A stretch of DNA of 64,000 bases from Polyangiaceae bacterium (GCA_025937785.1 JAICQQ010000009.1:20276-84275), one strand, 5' to 3'. Shown: positions 50,526-61,304, counted from the stretch's first letter. A program made the numbers and translations. The notes: a model not told the origin generated them from the sequence alone.

Positions 50526-51758
50526 TCACTCGATATCCGGATCGTCCACGCGCGTGCAACCGACGTTGAAGAACAGCTTCGCCCCCGCGGCCGTCACCGT
50601 GTCGCACGTCGCATCGCACAGCGTGATGTTCCTACCGCTGGCCGTGTCTTCGTAGTACCAGTTGCCTGCCCCCTGGCAGTCGTCGGCCGAGGGCACGTAC
50701 GACGTCGCTACCGTGTCGCCCGCAGCATTGCAAATTCCCAGGTTCACCTTGTTGTAGTCCAGGGCCCCACCATTGGGCGGGGGTGGAATCGGCAGCGAAC
50801 AGGGAATGGAGGCGTCGGCGCGAATGGCGTTCAGCGCTTCGAGCACCGAGCCCGCCACGTCCCCGCTTTCGACCAAGTACGCGCGCTCGGTCCCGCCCGC
50901 CTCTGCGATCGCGTTCAGACTGTCGAGTGCTTGCCCCACGCCGAGCACGTACGTTTCGATGTTCGGGTTGCCGTTCAAGCACTCCTGCGCGACCCGCGCG
51001 GCACCCTCGACCGACGGATCGCAGTCGCTCTGCGGCGTTTCTGGCACGCCATCGGTCACGAGCAGGATGACCTTCTTACTGCCGGGACGCTCGTCATGGT
51101 AGGCGTTGAGATAGTCACACGCGCCCTGAATCGCCATGTCGGTCGGGGTTTCGCCCGTGGGCAGCACGGCGTTCAGCGCCGCCGCTACCTGTGATGCGTT
51201 GCCTGGCAACTGTGCGATGGGGACCGCAGCGCGCGCGTAGTCTGCCGGATCGCACGAGGTGTCGCCCACGGTGTAGTAGCCGAAGAAGCCGATGCCCGCG
51301 CCGATCCCGGCGCTCAGCGGGTCTTCCAAAAACTGATTCACGGCGGAGCGCACCGGATCGATGCGCTGATTCGAACATCCCGTCGCTGGCGGCTGGCAGC
51401 AGCACTGGCCCGGTCCCCCCTGTTCGATGGGGCACGACATCGAGCAGGACTGATCGAACATGATGAAGATATCGAGCGGAATGTTCTCGCCTTCGTACGC
51501 GGTGCCCACACAGCCCTCGTCGTCGGGCGCCGGCGCGCAGCCATCCGCATTGGTCCCGCCGACGCCGGTCGGCCCACCCGACCCACTGCTGCCGCTCGAG
51601 GCGTTGCCGATGTTGACGCCGTTGCTGCCGACTGCGTTGTTTCCGGAAACGGATTCCGCGCCCCCTTCGTCGTCATCTCCGGACTTGGACGAACCGCCAC
51701 AGGCAGCGGCGATCGACAACGCGGCCCCAACAGCGAGAAGACTTCGGTGACTGAGCAT
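50526..51758 (-). CDS. VWA-domain lipoprotein
   Basis: 410 residues. The start MLSHRSLLAVGAALSIAAAC is a lipoprotein signal. After a Gly/Ser tether comes a von Willebrand A domain (from about residue 95): IPLDIFIMFDQSCSMSC with the metal-site DxSxS, the conserved Thr in LPTGETPTDMAIQGAC, and VILLVTDGVPETPQSDC. A Cys-rich insert lies inside (GGPGQCCCQPPATGC). The C-terminal part with four more Cys is unique. Such lipoproteins bind ligands with a divalent metal. The ATG at 51758 has AAGAGGAA close by. It is divergent from another VWA gene at 52248. Confidence 0.88.
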   Translation of the reverse strand: MLSHRSLLAVGAALSIAAACGGSSKSGDDDEGGAESVSGNNAVGSNGVNIGNASSGSSGSGGPTGVGGTNADGCAPAPDDEGCVGTAYEGENIPLDIFIMFDQSCSMSCPIEQGGPGQCCCQPPATGCSNQRIDPVRSAVNQFLEDPLSAGIGAGIGFFGYYTVGDTSCDPADYARAAVPIAQLPGNASQVAAALNAVLPTGETPTDMAIQGACDYLNAYHDERPGSKKVILLVTDGVPETPQSDCDPSVEGAARVAQECLNGNPNIETYVLGVGQALDSLNAIAEAGGTERAYLVESGDVAGSVLEALNAIRADASIPCSLPIPPPPNGGALDYNKVNLGICNAAGDTVATSYVPSADDCQGAGNWYYEDTASGRNITLCDATCDTVTAAGAKLFFNVGCTRVDDPDIE

Positions 51759-52247
51759 TTTTCCTCTTATCGGCCCGCCCGACGTGCAAAGACGGAGGCG
51801 TGCAGGCACAGAAACTTTAGTAACCAAGGCAGTTTGACCAAGGCGCAGAAGATCCGGCTCGGGGCCATCAGGCGCTGCGCTCAGAACGGGGTGCGCTGAC
51901 GCACCTGACGTTTGGGTTCTAGTGCCATAGGGCGAGCAAAGCGGCTCGCCCAAATGACGCTAGGCCAGCAAATTCGCGCCCATAACCACGTTTCACCACA
52001 AGCTCACGCCCACGGGCGAGCAAAGGCGGTCGAAAACTACCGAAACACTGCACGAGCATCATTGCGTGACTAGAGGGTCCCGCACGGCAGACCGAAAGTG
52101 CTCGCGAGGACGCCCGTAACCCGCCGCAGCTAACGCGGGCCTGTCCCGAAGCGCAGGATGAGAGGCGAGTCGCGCTGGTCGCCCCCAAGTTGCGACGTTA
52201 CTATTCGACCCAGTGCCCGCGGCGTGACCGCGAGCCACTCGGCCACG
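51759..52247. other. Divergent promoter region of two VWA lipoprotein genes
   Basis: No gene is seen in 490 bases. At 51930-51937 GGGCGAGC pairs with GCTCGCCC at 51944-51951, and GGGCGAGCAAAG occurs again near 52014. These may be regulatory or structural elements shared by the two genes. Confidence 0.45.
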
Positions 52248-53642
52248 ATGCGACTCCTACCTTTGCTTCGACCTTCACTCATCAGCGGCTTGTCCTTGCT
52301 GCTGCTCTTGAACTGCAGCTCCTCTTCACCGGAGGGCGATCGCAACGCGGCTAGCAACGCCTCCGGCAGCGACGGCGCCAGCACCGAAGGGGCCAGCAGC
52401 GAGGGCTCGAACGTCACGGGCGCGGACACCACCGGCAGCGGTGGCGTGAGTAACACGGCTGCAGCAGTGACCAGCAGTGACGGCTCGGGCGCCACGAGCA
52501 GTGGCGATAGTAGCGCGGCTACGACCACGAGCGACGGTGCGAGTACCACCAACACCACTGGCCCGATCTTCCTCACTGGCGTCGGTGGCAGCTTCGTGGG
52601 CAGCCGCGACGAGACCGATGCTTGCCAAGGTTTGGAGATCGCGTTCACACCGGAGATTCCGACGGTGTTCATCCTCGTCGATCGTTCCTCGAGCATGTGG
52701 GACAATATGTTTTGGGACCCGCTGCGCGACGGCGTGCTCGAAGTCGTGTCGCGCCTGCACGAAGATGTCCGCTTCGGGTTCGGAACCTACACTGGAATTC
52801 AGGGCGACACGTGCCCGCTCGACCTGCAGGACGTCGGCATCATCGACAAGAACAACTACGCCGCCATCGAGGGTTTTTACTCGCCGATCATGCATCCGGG
52901 CGTATCCACCGAAACACCGACGCCGGCGGCACTCGCGGCGGCACGGGACATGCTCAAGACGGACTTCGCGACATTTCCCGGACCCAAGTTCATTCTGCTC
53001 GTCACGGATGGGAACCCCGACTTTTGCGACAGCGGCGCGACCGAATGCCGCGCCGACCTGACGGTGCGCGTGCTTCAAGATCTGCGAGCGGACACCGAGG
53101 TACCCATTCGCACCTTCGTGGTGGCCCTGCCCGATCCCGGTATCGATCTGGACTGGCTCACGGCGTTCGCCAACGCTGGCGCGGGGCAGCCAGTCGCCGC
53201 ACCTCGTGAAACCGAGTTCTGTGATGACATCGTCCCCGCCACAGCGGCCCTGTTCCCCGACCTCGATCCCACGCTGTGGCCTCAAGGTAGCTACGGAGAA
53301 ACCATGGGACCCGAAGTCCCATACAACGTCGATCCGGCGCAGCAGGACCAGCTCGTCGAAGAAATCGCCGGCGTCATCGCGGGAGTGAAGAGCTGCACCT
53401 TCGATCTAGAGGGGGAGCTCGAGATCGATAAGGACCGCGAAGACGAAGGCACGGTCGTGATTCAAACCATTTCGAACCCTACGGGCACAGCGCAAGCGTA
53501 CGCGCCCGACGGCGGCGACGGCTGGAAGGTCAACGAGGGCACTCAGATCGAGCTCGTGGGAGCGAGCTGCGAGGCGCTCAGGGACCCCGAGACCACCGGC
53601 ATCCAGTTCGGGTTCCCCTGCGGCATCATCATTCCGAAGTGA
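52248..53642 (+). CDS. VWA-domain lipoprotein
   Basis: 464 residues. A lipoprotein signal (LISGLSLLLLLNC) and about 90 residues of Ser/Thr/Gly tether lead to a von Willebrand A domain from about residue 135: IPTVFILVDRSSSMWDNM with the complete DxSxS, the Thr in STETPTPAALAAARDML, and FILLVTDGNPDFC. The C-terminal 100 residues (from SCTFDLEGELEIDKDRE) form a separate domain ending in FGFPCGIIIPK. It is the clearest of three VWA lipoproteins within 7 kb. The last 14 bases overlap the convergent nuclease-like gene. ATG 52248 starts the signal. Confidence 0.9.
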   Translation: MRLLPLLRPSLISGLSLLLLLNCSSSSPEGDRNAASNASGSDGASTEGASSEGSNVTGADTTGSGGVSNTAAAVTSSDGSGATSSGDSSAATTTSDGASTTNTTGPIFLTGVGGSFVGSRDETDACQGLEIAFTPEIPTVFILVDRSSSMWDNMFWDPLRDGVLEVVSRLHEDVRFGFGTYTGIQGDTCPLDLQDVGIIDKNNYAAIEGFYSPIMHPGVSTETPTPAALAAARDMLKTDFATFPGPKFILLVTDGNPDFCDSGATECRADLTVRVLQDLRADTEVPIRTFVVALPDPGIDLDWLTAFANAGAGQPVAAPRETEFCDDIVPATAALFPDLDPTLWPQGSYGETMGPEVPYNVDPAQQDQLVEEIAGVIAGVKSCTFDLEGELEIDKDREDEGTVVIQTISNPTGTAQAYAPDGGDGWKVNEGTQIELVGASCEALRDPETTGIQFGFPCGIIIPK

Positions 53643-54108
53643 ACCTCGACAGCCGCGCGTGTGGCGGCATCGCTGTCGCCGGAAACTGCACGCGCAGCAC
53701 GGTCGCAGCCAGTACGTCGACGAGCAGCACGCCGTGGGCTCGATACGCGAGCTGGTACTCGAGCAGCTGGCGCCGCGTGGGCCCGTGCCTGAGGCTCGCC
53801 ACCAGATCGCCCGTCTTCACCTCGGCGACATAACGTTGACCGCGCCAGCTCACCAGATAGTCTGCGCGCAGCACGATCTCGAAGCTGCTCGACCCGGTCA
53901 CCACCAACCAAGGTTGCGCAGGCTGTTCCGCCTCGATGGCGTAACCCAGGTCCGAGAGCAAAGCGCGAGCGCTCAGCTCCCCGCGGCGCGCCGCCGCGGC
54001 GCGCTGCCGCCGCACGTGCGTCGCCCAGGCGCGTTCGAGCATGCGCCACAGCGAGAACAGCAGCAGCGACAAGGCCAGCGCCGCGAGCACCAATACCAGC
54101 ACGTCCAC
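53629..54108 (-). CDS. Membrane-anchored PD-(D/E)XK nuclease-like protein
   Basis: 159 residues. A membrane helix (residues 2-21, LVLVLAALALSLLLFSLW) is followed by a basic linker and a small domain with the order expected for PD-(D/E)XK nucleases: Glu44 in RGELSARALLSDLGY, Asp83 in RADYLVSWRG, Glu96-x-Lys98 in YVAEVKTGD, and Gln114 in TRRQLLEYQLAY. The set is complete, so catalysis is possible, but no nuclease activity has been shown for this form. It could be a DNA-uptake, repair or defence nuclease held at the membrane. It overlaps the 3' end of the convergent VWA gene by 14 bases. No defence genes adjoin. Confidence 0.65.
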   Translation of the reverse strand: MDVLVLVLAALALSLLLFSLWRMLERAWATHVRRQRAAAARRGELSARALLSDLGYAIEAEQPAQPWLVVTGSSSFEIVLRADYLVSWRGQRYVAEVKTGDLVASLRHGPTRRQLLEYQLAYRAHGVLLVDVLAATVLRVQFPATAMPPHARLSRFTSE

Positions 54109-54173
54109 GCCACCGAGTCTGGCATGCGCGCGGTCGCCCCGCGACCAGGGGGCTGACGTTGTTCGTCACACCG

Positions 54174-56255
54174 TCACTGCGCGGCGAACACGAACGGAAC
54201 GTTCACGGTGGTCTGGCCGCTCGACGGCGGGAACTGCCAGCCTTGCACGCGGCGAGCGATGCACGTGGCCAGCCCGCGGTATCCTCGCGGATCGCCTGAC
54301 GTGCTCACGTTCTGTACCGCGCCACTGCCGGACACGGTGATCGTGACCGAGACGCGGGCCGAGGTCGGCGCATTCGCGTCGCGTGTGTCGAGCGCCGGCT
54401 GCCAGCAGCTACGCTTCACGCTGCTCGTATAACGACGCACGGTGCTCTGCACCGCCGCCGAGTCGAGTGGTCTGCCCGCGGTCGATTCCGTGGCTTGACT
54501 CCCGGGGCCGTTCCCGGGTCCGGCCGCTAGCCCCGACAGGCCGGAAAGGCCTTTCAAACCGGTCTGCTTGTCGCCGCCCGTGGTGGGGGCCTTCGTCGAC
54601 TTCGCCACGCCGGTCCCCTTGGTGGGGGCGGCGGCTTCGGGAGTCTCACCGGCTTTCTCGGCTTCGGCAGCGTTGGTGGTGGGCTCGGCGGGCTTCTTCT
54701 CGGTCTCGGTCGGGACCTGGACGTACTTGACGACCTCGCGTGTCTTCTCGGTACCGCTGAAGACGACGAAGCCGACGGTGAGGCCAAAGAGAATCGCTAC
54801 GGCCATCGCGAATACTTGGGCGAACGAGAGGCCGCCCTTGCGCTGAAGGCCCGCGAGTTGCTCCAGCTCGTCCATGTCCTGCGCTGCGCTCGTGGGCGCG
54901 CGCGCAGGGATCGTCACTGCAGTTTCGGCCGTCTCCACCCGTACCGCTCCGGCCGCGGTAGCGGCCTCGATCAGCGAGCGCGGCATGGAGGTCGCGAGCA
55001 CCGTCTTGTCCTCTTGCTCGAACGGCTCGTACGAGGCGCGGGCGCTCGAAGTGCTCTCTTCGACGATCGCCACTAGCTCCGGGAAGGTGCCGAGCGGCTT
55101 CCATTCCTCGAAGCCGTCGCGCCAGACGAGCGACTCACGAGTGACGGCGCGGGATGCAGCCTTGGAGCGGAGCTCGGCGAGCTTGATGGGCCCTACGGGG
55201 ACGCCATTGATACCCACGAACCACTCGTCCGCCGTGTGTCCGAGCTCCGGTTCCGCTGCCTTCACCGCCTCGCTGAACGCGCCTGCGAGCGGCGAATCAG
55301 CACGCGGCTCTTCGATCTCGCTAGATCGCGAAGCGAATGGCGAGCGTGTTTCTTGTGCCAGTGTGGGCGCAGAATCACGCAGCGCGCGGGCGACGGCCGC
55401 GGTGGTCGGGCTGGGCTCGGGTTCTGCGGCCGCCACCGGCTCCGCGGGCTGGTGGGCTTCTGGCGGCGCGGGCGCAGGTTCCGCGGGTTTGGTCGCTTCC
55501 ACGGGCCGGGCGACGGCCGAGGCAAACGGGGACGACTTCTGGGCGGGGGCCGAGGCGAACGGCGACGACTTGTGGGCGGGAGCCGAGGCGAGCGGCGACG
55601 ATTTCTGGGCGGGGGCTGGAGCCTGCGCGCGCGGCTGACCGACACTCGGACGCTGCCCGGTCACGCTGGGGCGTGCCGCGGAGGACCCCGTCGCGCTGGA
55701 GCGTGCCGGTGGCGCGCCCGGGCCGGGTCGTACGGGCGCGACCCCAGGCGGCGTGGCCTTCACCGGCGGCGCACCAGGACTGCTCGCGCGGCTCGGCGCT
55801 GCCCCCGGACTACTCTTGCGAGCAGGTGCAGCTCCTGGGCTGCTCTTGCGCGCGGGCGCAGGGCCAGGCGTGCCGCGCCCAGGCGCCATGCCAGGGGCGC
55901 GCGCTGGGGCCGTCGCAAGCGGGGCGGTGGTTGCGGCGCGAGCAGGTGCTGCACCTGCACCGGGTCGCGCCGGAGGATTCATGGGTCGATGTGCGCCCGG
56001 ACTAGCTGCGCGGGGAGGCGCGACCGGAGGTGGAGGTACCGAGGGATCTGCGGCAGGTGGTGGATTGGTCAACAATGAAATGGCGTCGGGGTTCGAAGCG
56101 CGATCTGGGGCGGTCGATTGAGAAAGCTCCGCCCCCTGCTGGGTGATCCGAATGACGCGCGAGCACTTCCGGCACTTCATCCGCACCGAGCGGTCAGCGA
56201 CTTTCTCGTCGGCGATCTGGTACTTGGCTTTACAGCTCGGACAGATGAACTTCAT
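54174..56255 (-). CDS. Zinc-ribbon, GYF and AgmX-tail protein (GltJ/AgmX-like)
   Basis: 693 residues. Residues 1-35 are an MJ0042-type zinc ribbon (Cys5, Cys8, Cys28, Cys31; FICPSCKAKYQI). A long Pro/Ala/Ser region follows with APARKSSPGA and APAQKSSPFAS repeats. A GYF_2 domain (about 343-400, WFVGINGVPVGPIKLAEL) comes before a membrane span (FAMAVAILFGLTVGFVVF). The last 95 residues are the AgmX/PglI tail (SCWQPALD, VTITVSGSGAVQNVSTSG, CIARRVQGWQFPP). The domain order matches AgmX/GltJ, a part of the Myxococcus gliding machinery, but no other glt gene is close, so a motility role is not proven here. Confidence 0.82.
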   Translation of the reverse strand: MKFICPSCKAKYQIADEKVADRSVRMKCRKCSRVIRITQQGAELSQSTAPDRASNPDAISLLTNPPPAADPSVPPPPVAPPRAASPGAHRPMNPPARPGAGAAPARAATTAPLATAPARAPGMAPGRGTPGPAPARKSSPGAAPARKSSPGAAPSRASSPGAPPVKATPPGVAPVRPGPGAPPARSSATGSSAARPSVTGQRPSVGQPRAQAPAPAQKSSPLASAPAHKSSPFASAPAQKSSPFASAVARPVEATKPAEPAPAPPEAHQPAEPVAAAEPEPSPTTAAVARALRDSAPTLAQETRSPFASRSSEIEEPRADSPLAGAFSEAVKAAEPELGHTADEWFVGINGVPVGPIKLAELRSKAASRAVTRESLVWRDGFEEWKPLGTFPELVAIVEESTSSARASYEPFEQEDKTVLATSMPRSLIEAATAAGAVRVETAETAVTIPARAPTSAAQDMDELEQLAGLQRKGGLSFAQVFAMAVAILFGLTVGFVVFSGTEKTREVVKYVQVPTETEKKPAEPTTNAAEAEKAGETPEAAAPTKGTGVAKSTKAPTTGGDKQTGLKGLSGLSGLAAGPGNGPGSQATESTAGRPLDSAAVQSTVRRYTSSVKRSCWQPALDTRDANAPTSARVSVTITVSGSGAVQNVSTSGDPRGYRGLATCIARRVQGWQFPPSSGQTTVNVPFVFAAQ

Positions 56256-56333
56256 TCAATGCGGGGCGAGGATTATCCCAAGACTTCAGGGCGTTGAGTT
56301 GGGGCAGTGCCAGTTACACTTCGGTCAAAAGCC

Positions 56334-57845
56334 TCATAGCAAACTGAGTAGATGCTGCTTGATCGATTGCTTGGTCTCCTCGTCGGGCGCTACGGTGAGC
56401 CCACGCTGCCACATCTCCACAGCCTTATTCTTGAAACCTGCCTTCTGATAAAGGATTGCGAGGTTCTTAACGGCAGGGAAGTGGCGAGAGTTGATCTCTA
56501 CCGCAGTCTCTAGCTCGCTAATTGCTTCGAACACCTGCCCAGTTCTGCCGTACAAAAGCCCAAGATGGAAGTGCAGGCGGTACGCTAGGGGGTCGATGCT
56601 GATACCACGCTTCAGATGCACGATTGCCTCATCCAACCGACCGGCCTTATAGGCATCTACCCCTTCATTCAGAGCTTGTTCAGCCTCACCGGAAACGACC
56701 TCCGGGGGATCGGTCGTGGGGCGCTCTTCGGCGAGGCAGCTTTCGACGGCCGTCAAGACATCCCCAATCTTGAAGGGTTTTTCGATGAAGTGGTCGACGC
56801 CACAGCTCTGCTTCAAATCCTCAGCGTAGCGCCAACCGCGGTAGACCGCACTCACCATGATGATGGGAATATGGCCGTAGCGCTTACTCCCCTTGATGCG
56901 GCGAGCGATGTCGAAGCCGTGCACCTCGGGCAACATGGCGTCGAGCACGATCAGGTCGGGCGCGTGCTCCTTGACCATCTTCAGGGCGGTCTTGCCCTTC
57001 TCCGCTTCGAACACCTGGTAGCCGCGAGTGACGAGCAAGCGCTTGAGCATTTTTCGGATGTCAGCCTCGTCATCGACGACCAGCACCGTCTTGCCACGCG
57101 ACACCGAGGGGCCCGAGTCCAGATCCATCTCAGGCAGATCCGTGATGACGCTCAGGTCGCGCGACATGTCCCCGAAGCCGTCGTTCGATAGCTCGTCGTG
57201 CGCGGCTCGATCGACGGCATCGTCGACGACGACACCGGGCGCTGACAACGGCTGCTCACTCATCAGCTCCGCGGGGTGAAAGCCCGCTGGGGGGAGGCTC
57301 TGATGCTCGTCCACGCTGCCATCCGGTGACAGCCCGTGCCGTTCCAATGTTTCGGGAGGGCACTGGGCGCCCACGTAGTAGGCGTCGCCCCGAGCTTTAC
57401 GTGAGTATGCAGTTTCTATCACGCGCGCCAGCGTGGTCTCGAGCGCCACGTACGGGTAAACCTTCTTACCAGTCACGAACTCGAGCTCGTCGATGACCTT
57501 CTTCTCGCGCGGGTTCGCCATCGCGATGAAGAGCCGATCGTCGCGCGCCAGCACCGGCAGAATCAGGTGCTTCTCCGCGATTTCTCTGGGCAGCAGATCC
57601 AAGTCGTCGAGGTTCAAACACAGCTGCTCGAGGTCGATGCCGGGAATGCCGTGTTGCTCACTCAGCGCCTTCAATGCGGCGATTTCGGAAATGGTCCCCT
57701 GCTCCGTCAGTCTCGATGCCAAGCGACCCGCCCGCTTGTCTGCCAGCGCACTGTCCAACTGCTCCGGGCTCAGTGCTCTCTGTCGCAGCAGAATCCGTCC
57801 AATTTGCTTCTTTCCCGTCATTCGGACGTCCGACTCTTTCACCAT
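56334..57845 (-). CDS. MshEN-receiver-TPR regulator
   Basis: About 503 residues. The N-terminal 150 residues are a type II secretion GspE/MshE N-terminal domain (GRILLRQRALSPEQLDSAL, ALKALSEQHGIPGIDLEQL, LPVLARDDRLFIAMANP), a fold that in MshE binds cyclic di-GMP. A linker leads to a receiver domain (about 255-375, VLVVDDEADIRKML, phospho-Asp in LIVLDAMLPEVHGFD, Lys in FIEKPF). The C-terminus holds three to four TPRs (EAIVHLKRGISIDPLAYRLH). It could join c-di-GMP and phospho-signals to a protein partner; no output DNA-binding domain. ATG 57845 or 57821 may be the start. Confidence 0.8.
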   Translation of the reverse strand: MVKESDVRMTGKKQIGRILLRQRALSPEQLDSALADKRAGRLASRLTEQGTISEIAALKALSEQHGIPGIDLEQLCLNLDDLDLLPREIAEKHLILPVLARDDRLFIAMANPREKKVIDELEFVTGKKVYPYVALETTLARVIETAYSRKARGDAYYVGAQCPPETLERHGLSPDGSVDEHQSLPPAGFHPAELMSEQPLSAPGVVVDDAVDRAAHDELSNDGFGDMSRDLSVITDLPEMDLDSGPSVSRGKTVLVVDDEADIRKMLKRLLVTRGYQVFEAEKGKTALKMVKEHAPDLIVLDAMLPEVHGFDIARRIKGSKRYGHIPIIMVSAVYRGWRYAEDLKQSCGVDHFIEKPFKIGDVLTAVESCLAEERPTTDPPEVVSGEAEQALNEGVDAYKAGRLDEAIVHLKRGISIDPLAYRLHFHLGLLYGRTGQVFEAISELETAVEINSRHFPAVKNLAILYQKAGFKNKAVEMWQRGLTVAPDEETKQSIKQHLLSLL

Positions 57846-57999
57846 AGTCTGCGAGCGCCCCGGGACCAATGCTAATTGGAGTGATCGGTCTTCGAGTCGG
57901 GTGTCGAGCGCACTCTCTGCAGGTGCCGACGCCCATTGCAGTCACAGCGCTTCGTTTGTCCCGTGCGGCCGTCCGTCCTTCCGACGCGTCCACGCGCAC

Positions 58000-59113
<1,114 letters not shown>

Positions 59114-59130
<17 letters not shown>

Positions 59131-60160
59131 GACACCTCGGAATCCACATGGCGTCCCCGTAGGACAAGAAGCGGTAACCCTCTGCGACGGCGGTGCGATA
59201 GCCGTTCATGGTCAGGTCGTAGCCGGCGAACGCGGCCACCAGCGCCAAGAGTGTACTGCGCGGCATGTGAAAGTTGGTGAGCAGCGCGTCTACGACGCGA
59301 AACTGGTAACCCGGCGTGATGAACAGCCGCGTCGACCCCGAGTACTCTCGCATTTCTCCGGCGAGCGCCAGGACCGATTCCAGCGTGCGTACGACGGTGG
59401 TCCCGACGGCGACGACCGGGCGTCCCGCCGCTCGGGCCCGCAGCACCTGCTCTGCGAGTTCTGCGCCGACTTCGATGCGCTCTTCGTGCATCACGTGATC
59501 TTCGAGTCGCTCCGCGCTGAGCGGACGGAACGTTCCGACTCCGACGTGCAAGGTGAGGTAACCCAGCTCGACCCCGCGGGCCTCGAGCTGGGCCAAGAGC
59601 TCGCGCGAGAGGTGCAAGCCAGCCGTCGGGGCCGCGACCGACCCCAGCTCGCGCGCGAAGACCGTCTGGTAGCGGTCATCGTCGGCGCCGTCTGGCGCGC
59701 GGCGAATGTAGGGCGGTAGCGGCAAAAGCCCGTCCTTCGCCAAAGCCGATTCGAGAGGCTCGCTGCACGCGAGCCGCAGCATCAGCACTCCCTCGTCGTG
59801 CTTCTCTTCCACCACGATCCGCAGATCGCCCACCACGATTTCGTCGCCCGGCTTCAAGGGACGGTTGGCTTTGCCGAGTGCTCGCCAGCGCTGCGTACCG
59901 AGCACGGGCTCGAGCAACAAGAGCTCCACGCGCCCGGCAGTCCGCGCGCGCTGCCCCAAGAGGCGTGCGCGCCTCACCCGAGTGCTGTTCATCACCAGCA
60001 GCGCATCGGCAGGCACGAGCTGGGCCAGATCGGAAATCACGCGGTGCTCCAGCCGTTCGGGCTGCAGCACCAAAAGCCGCGCCGCTTCGCGCCTGTCCGC
60101 TGGGCGCTGCGCAATCAGAGCCTCCGGAAGCTCGTAGTCGAACGAAGCAGCGTCCGTCAC
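59114..60160 (-). CDS. queA: SAM:tRNA ribosyltransferase-isomerase
   Basis: 348 residues, full length. Family landmarks are FDYELPEALIAQRPADRREAA at the start, VMNSTRVRRARLLG, SVAAPTAGLHLSRELL and TLHVGVGTFRPL. It transfers and rearranges the ribosyl group of SAM onto preQ1-tRNA to give epoxyqueuosine. GTG 60160 follows GGAGCACG. It overlaps tgt, the enzyme of the step before. The final epoxyqueuosine reductase gene (queG or queH) is not in this window. Confidence 0.96.
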
Positions 60161-60260
60161 GACGTGCTCCGACGTGCGCTAACTCTTCGAGTGGCCGCGC
60201 CCATGGGCGACGCCTTCTCGATCGCGACGAGACGCCCGAACCCGAAACGGAGACGATACA

Positions 60261-61304
60261 CTACGCCCGCGCCCTTCGCCGCTGCTGCGCCGAATAGTTC
60301 ATACCGAGCTGAAGGATGCGCTCGAGCAGATCAGGATAGCTGTGGCCATAGGCTTCCGCGCTCTCCGCGAAGTCTTCGCCGAACTTGAGGTCGGGGTTCG
60401 GGTTGGCCTCGAGCACGAACACGCTGCCATCCTCGGCCAGCCGCAGATCGATGCGCGCATAGCCGGTGATGCCGAGCACCCGGTAGATCTGTTTGCAAAT
60501 GCGCCCGATCCGGCGCTCGAGCAACGGGTCGAGGTCACGGGCGCGGTGAGTCTCGATCTTGTGTCGCTTCTGAAAGTTGACGTCCCACTTGAGTCGTTCG
60601 GTTGCAATCGGCAATACGCCCTCGCCGAGGTTTTCGAAGGGCAGCTCCCACACCGGGTAGCTGATCAAGCGGCGGTTCCCAATCACTCCGACGTACAGTT
60701 CGCGCCCATGGATGTACTCTTCGACGATCACGTCGACCGCGTACGAATCGCGCATGAACTCGATGCGCTCTTTCAGGCGCTGTTCGTTGGACACCACCGA
60801 CGCCTGGGTAATACCGAGCGAAGCCTCCTCTGCCACTGACTTCACGACCATGGGGTACTTCAATCCGTCCGGGGGCGTGATGCGTTGCTTCAACCGATAG
60901 ACCGCGAATTTGGGCACGCCGATGCCGTAGTGCGCGAGCAGCATTTTCGAGAGCGCCTTGTCACGACACAGCGTGAGCCCTTTGGGGTTGCACCCGGTGT
61001 ACGCTTGCCCGAGCAGCTCGAGGTAGCTCACCACGTGTTGGTCGTACTGCGCGATGCCGTGAAAATGCACCAGCTGGTTCACCACGATGTGCGGCTTGAT
61101 CTCCGTGATCGCCTCGCGGATGACGTGCACGTCGTCGCCCACGGCGAGCTGATACACGTCGTGACCGAGCTTCTGCAGCCCGGCCAACACGTCGTATTCG
61201 GTGGCCCACTCGTTGATCTCTTTGTCGGTGTAGCCTTCGAGGCTTTCCGGTGGGACGAGCGTTTCGTGCATCAGCACCAAGATGCGCCGCTTACGGACAG
61301 TCAT
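60261..61304 (-). CDS. ATP-grasp ligase, D-Ala-D-Ala ligase-like
   Basis: 347 residues with an ATP-grasp fold: YPMVVKSVAEEASLGI (nucleotide lysine), VDVIVEEYIHGRELYVGVIG, and YARIDLRLAEDGSVFVLEAN with the metal Asp/Glu/Asn and NPNPDLKFG. The N-terminal domain (RILVLMHETLVPPE) is not that of housekeeping Ddl. Its ATG overlaps the stop of the HExxH peptidase gene by four bases, so it is translationally coupled to a peptidase. Such pairs often make or modify a peptide bond, but the substrate is unknown here. Start fixed by the overlap and the family start. Confidence 0.85.
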   Translation of the reverse strand: MTVRKRRILVLMHETLVPPESLEGYTDKEINEWATEYDVLAGLQKLGHDVYQLAVGDDVHVIREAITEIKPHIVVNQLVHFHGIAQYDQHVVSYLELLGQAYTGCNPKGLTLCRDKALSKMLLAHYGIGVPKFAVYRLKQRITPPDGLKYPMVVKSVAEEASLGITQASVVSNEQRLKERIEFMRDSYAVDVIVEEYIHGRELYVGVIGNRRLISYPVWELPFENLGEGVLPIATERLKWDVNFQKRHKIETHRARDLDPLLERRIGRICKQIYRVLGITGYARIDLRLAEDGSVFVLEANPNPDLKFGEDFAESAEAYGHSYPDLLERILQLGMNYSAQQRRRARA

